From: an uncultured Lachnospiraceae bacterium
GTDB taxonomy: Bacteria > Bacillota > Clostridia > Lachnospirales > Lachnospiraceae
DNA length: 6,060 nt
Assembly (NCBI GenBank): GCA_910585065.1
Contig: CAJUCG010000214.1
Location: 1-6,060, forward strand
Direction of reading: 5' to 3'
Position 1 is the stretch's first letter; every line of letters starts with the position of its first letter. Positions 5,575 through 6,060 of this stretch are shown piece by piece. The position numbers and the translations under genes are program-made. Under the pieces are notes generated by a model. That model ran no database searches. It was given only the letters and a program-made list of their open reading frames with translations, and was not told where the DNA came from.

Positions 5575-6060
5575 TTGAAAAAACATTTCTTGATGCTCAC
5601 CGTATTAACACTTGGCATAGTTTTTTTTGCCTGCGGAAAGGAAAAACCGGAAAACACAGAGAATCCAGATTTTTCCAATGATTTACAGGAAACGGGAAAA
5701 GATGGGTTAGAAGATAGCGAAAACTGGTCAGAGCCGGATAACGAGGAATTATCAAAGGCAGTATTATATTATGAAAATGAAGCCGTTGATTTGCTCTGTT
5801 ATGGGGAGGATGGAATAATCTATACATATAACCGACAGGAGAAAAAACTTTGTGCATATGATAAAGAAGGAAAATTTGTGAAAGAATACCCGATGGAGGG
5901 TGAAGGAGTTCTTTCACTCTGTTGTCATAATCAAAAATTTTATTACATTGACGGAAAATATTTATACTCTATGGATCTGATATCTAAAGAGCCAAAATTA
6001 CTCTATACCTTTGATGGGGATACTTTTGCATTTGGTCGGATGGTTGGAATAAAGGATACT
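5575..6060 (+). CDS. Second propeller/solute-binding-like lipoprotein, 3' truncated by window end
   Basis: The visible 162 residues start at TTG and read MKKHFLMLTVLTLGIVFFAC, a lipoprotein signal with C20 as the likely lipidated residue, exactly as in the upstream paralogue. An acidic linker (about 21-64, rich in Glu, Asp and Asn) leads into propeller-like units: YGEDGIIYTYNRQEKKLCAY, VKEYPMEGEG, FYYIDGKYLYSMDL and LYTFDGDTFAFGRMVGIKD. A hand alignment of about 98 residues against the first lipoprotein, without gaps, gives close to half identical positions, the best being YTFDGD.F.FGRMV; signal and linker are less alike. The gene continues past the window, and whether it carries the solute-binding-like half cannot be seen. 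The pair probably arose by tandem duplication. A strong ribosome site supports the unusual start codon. Function is as uncertain as for its paralogue. Confidence 0.9.
   Translation, partial: MKKHFLMLTVLTLGIVFFACGKEKPENTENPDFSNDLQETGKDGLEDSENWSEPDNEELSKAVLYYENEAVDLLCYGEDGIIYTYNRQEKKLCAYDKEGKFVKEYPMEGEGVLSLCCHNQKFYYIDGKYLYSMDLISKEPKLLYTFDGDTFAFGRMVGIKDT

Noticed and set aside
5597..5917. Minus-strand open frame over the second lipoprotein gene
   Set aside because: It is antisense to a frame with a signal peptide, ribosome site and paralogue; its residues look random.

Overview
The window looks like a low-GC Firmicute, most likely a gut clostridium of the Lachnospiraceae type. The reasons are strong AGGAGG-class ribosome sites, sigma-A promoters with 17-base spacers, clostridial lipoprotein signal peptides and a remnant of the AAA-ATPase/PD-(D/E)XK family common in that group. 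The family-level assignment is inference. Composition is uneven: 30 of 60 bases are G or C at 841-900, 18 of 60 at 4201-4260, and only 7 of 60 at 5161-5220.

Left part (1-1850). The window opens in a GC-rich, highly palindromic repeat element bounded by a 22-base direct repeat. Next comes a gene for a sn-glycerol-1-phosphate dehydrogenase-like metal-dependent oxidoreductase. It has its own consensus promoter, which shows that translation starts at 328 and not at an ATG further upstream. Directly after it lies a decayed 3' piece of an AAA-ATPase-like/PD-(D/E)XK gene, carrying two in-frame amber codons, and then a rho-independent terminator.

Middle (1850-2753). A minus-strand gene encodes an XRE-family regulator. 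Its C-terminal half resembles the C-terminal domain of the flagellar switch protein FliG, an unexpected pairing. A short tandem duplication overlaps its 3' end and has changed its last residues. It has a clear promoter, and the region between it and the divergent lipoprotein gene holds a 9-bp-arm inverted repeat and possibly a decayed coding fragment.

Right part (2754-6060). A 690-residue lipoprotein joins an N-terminal beta-propeller-like region to an ABC-type solute-binding-protein-like region. After about 750 bases of very AT-rich DNA with a coding scrap and a long hairpin, a second, paralogous lipoprotein gene begins from a TTG codon and runs off the window. No permease, ATPase or two-component gene is visible, so the pair may be orphan surface binding proteins. 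The divergent regulator may control them, but nothing in the sequence proves this. The strongest leads are the XRE-FliG_C-like fusion and the tandem propeller/binding-protein lipoproteins.
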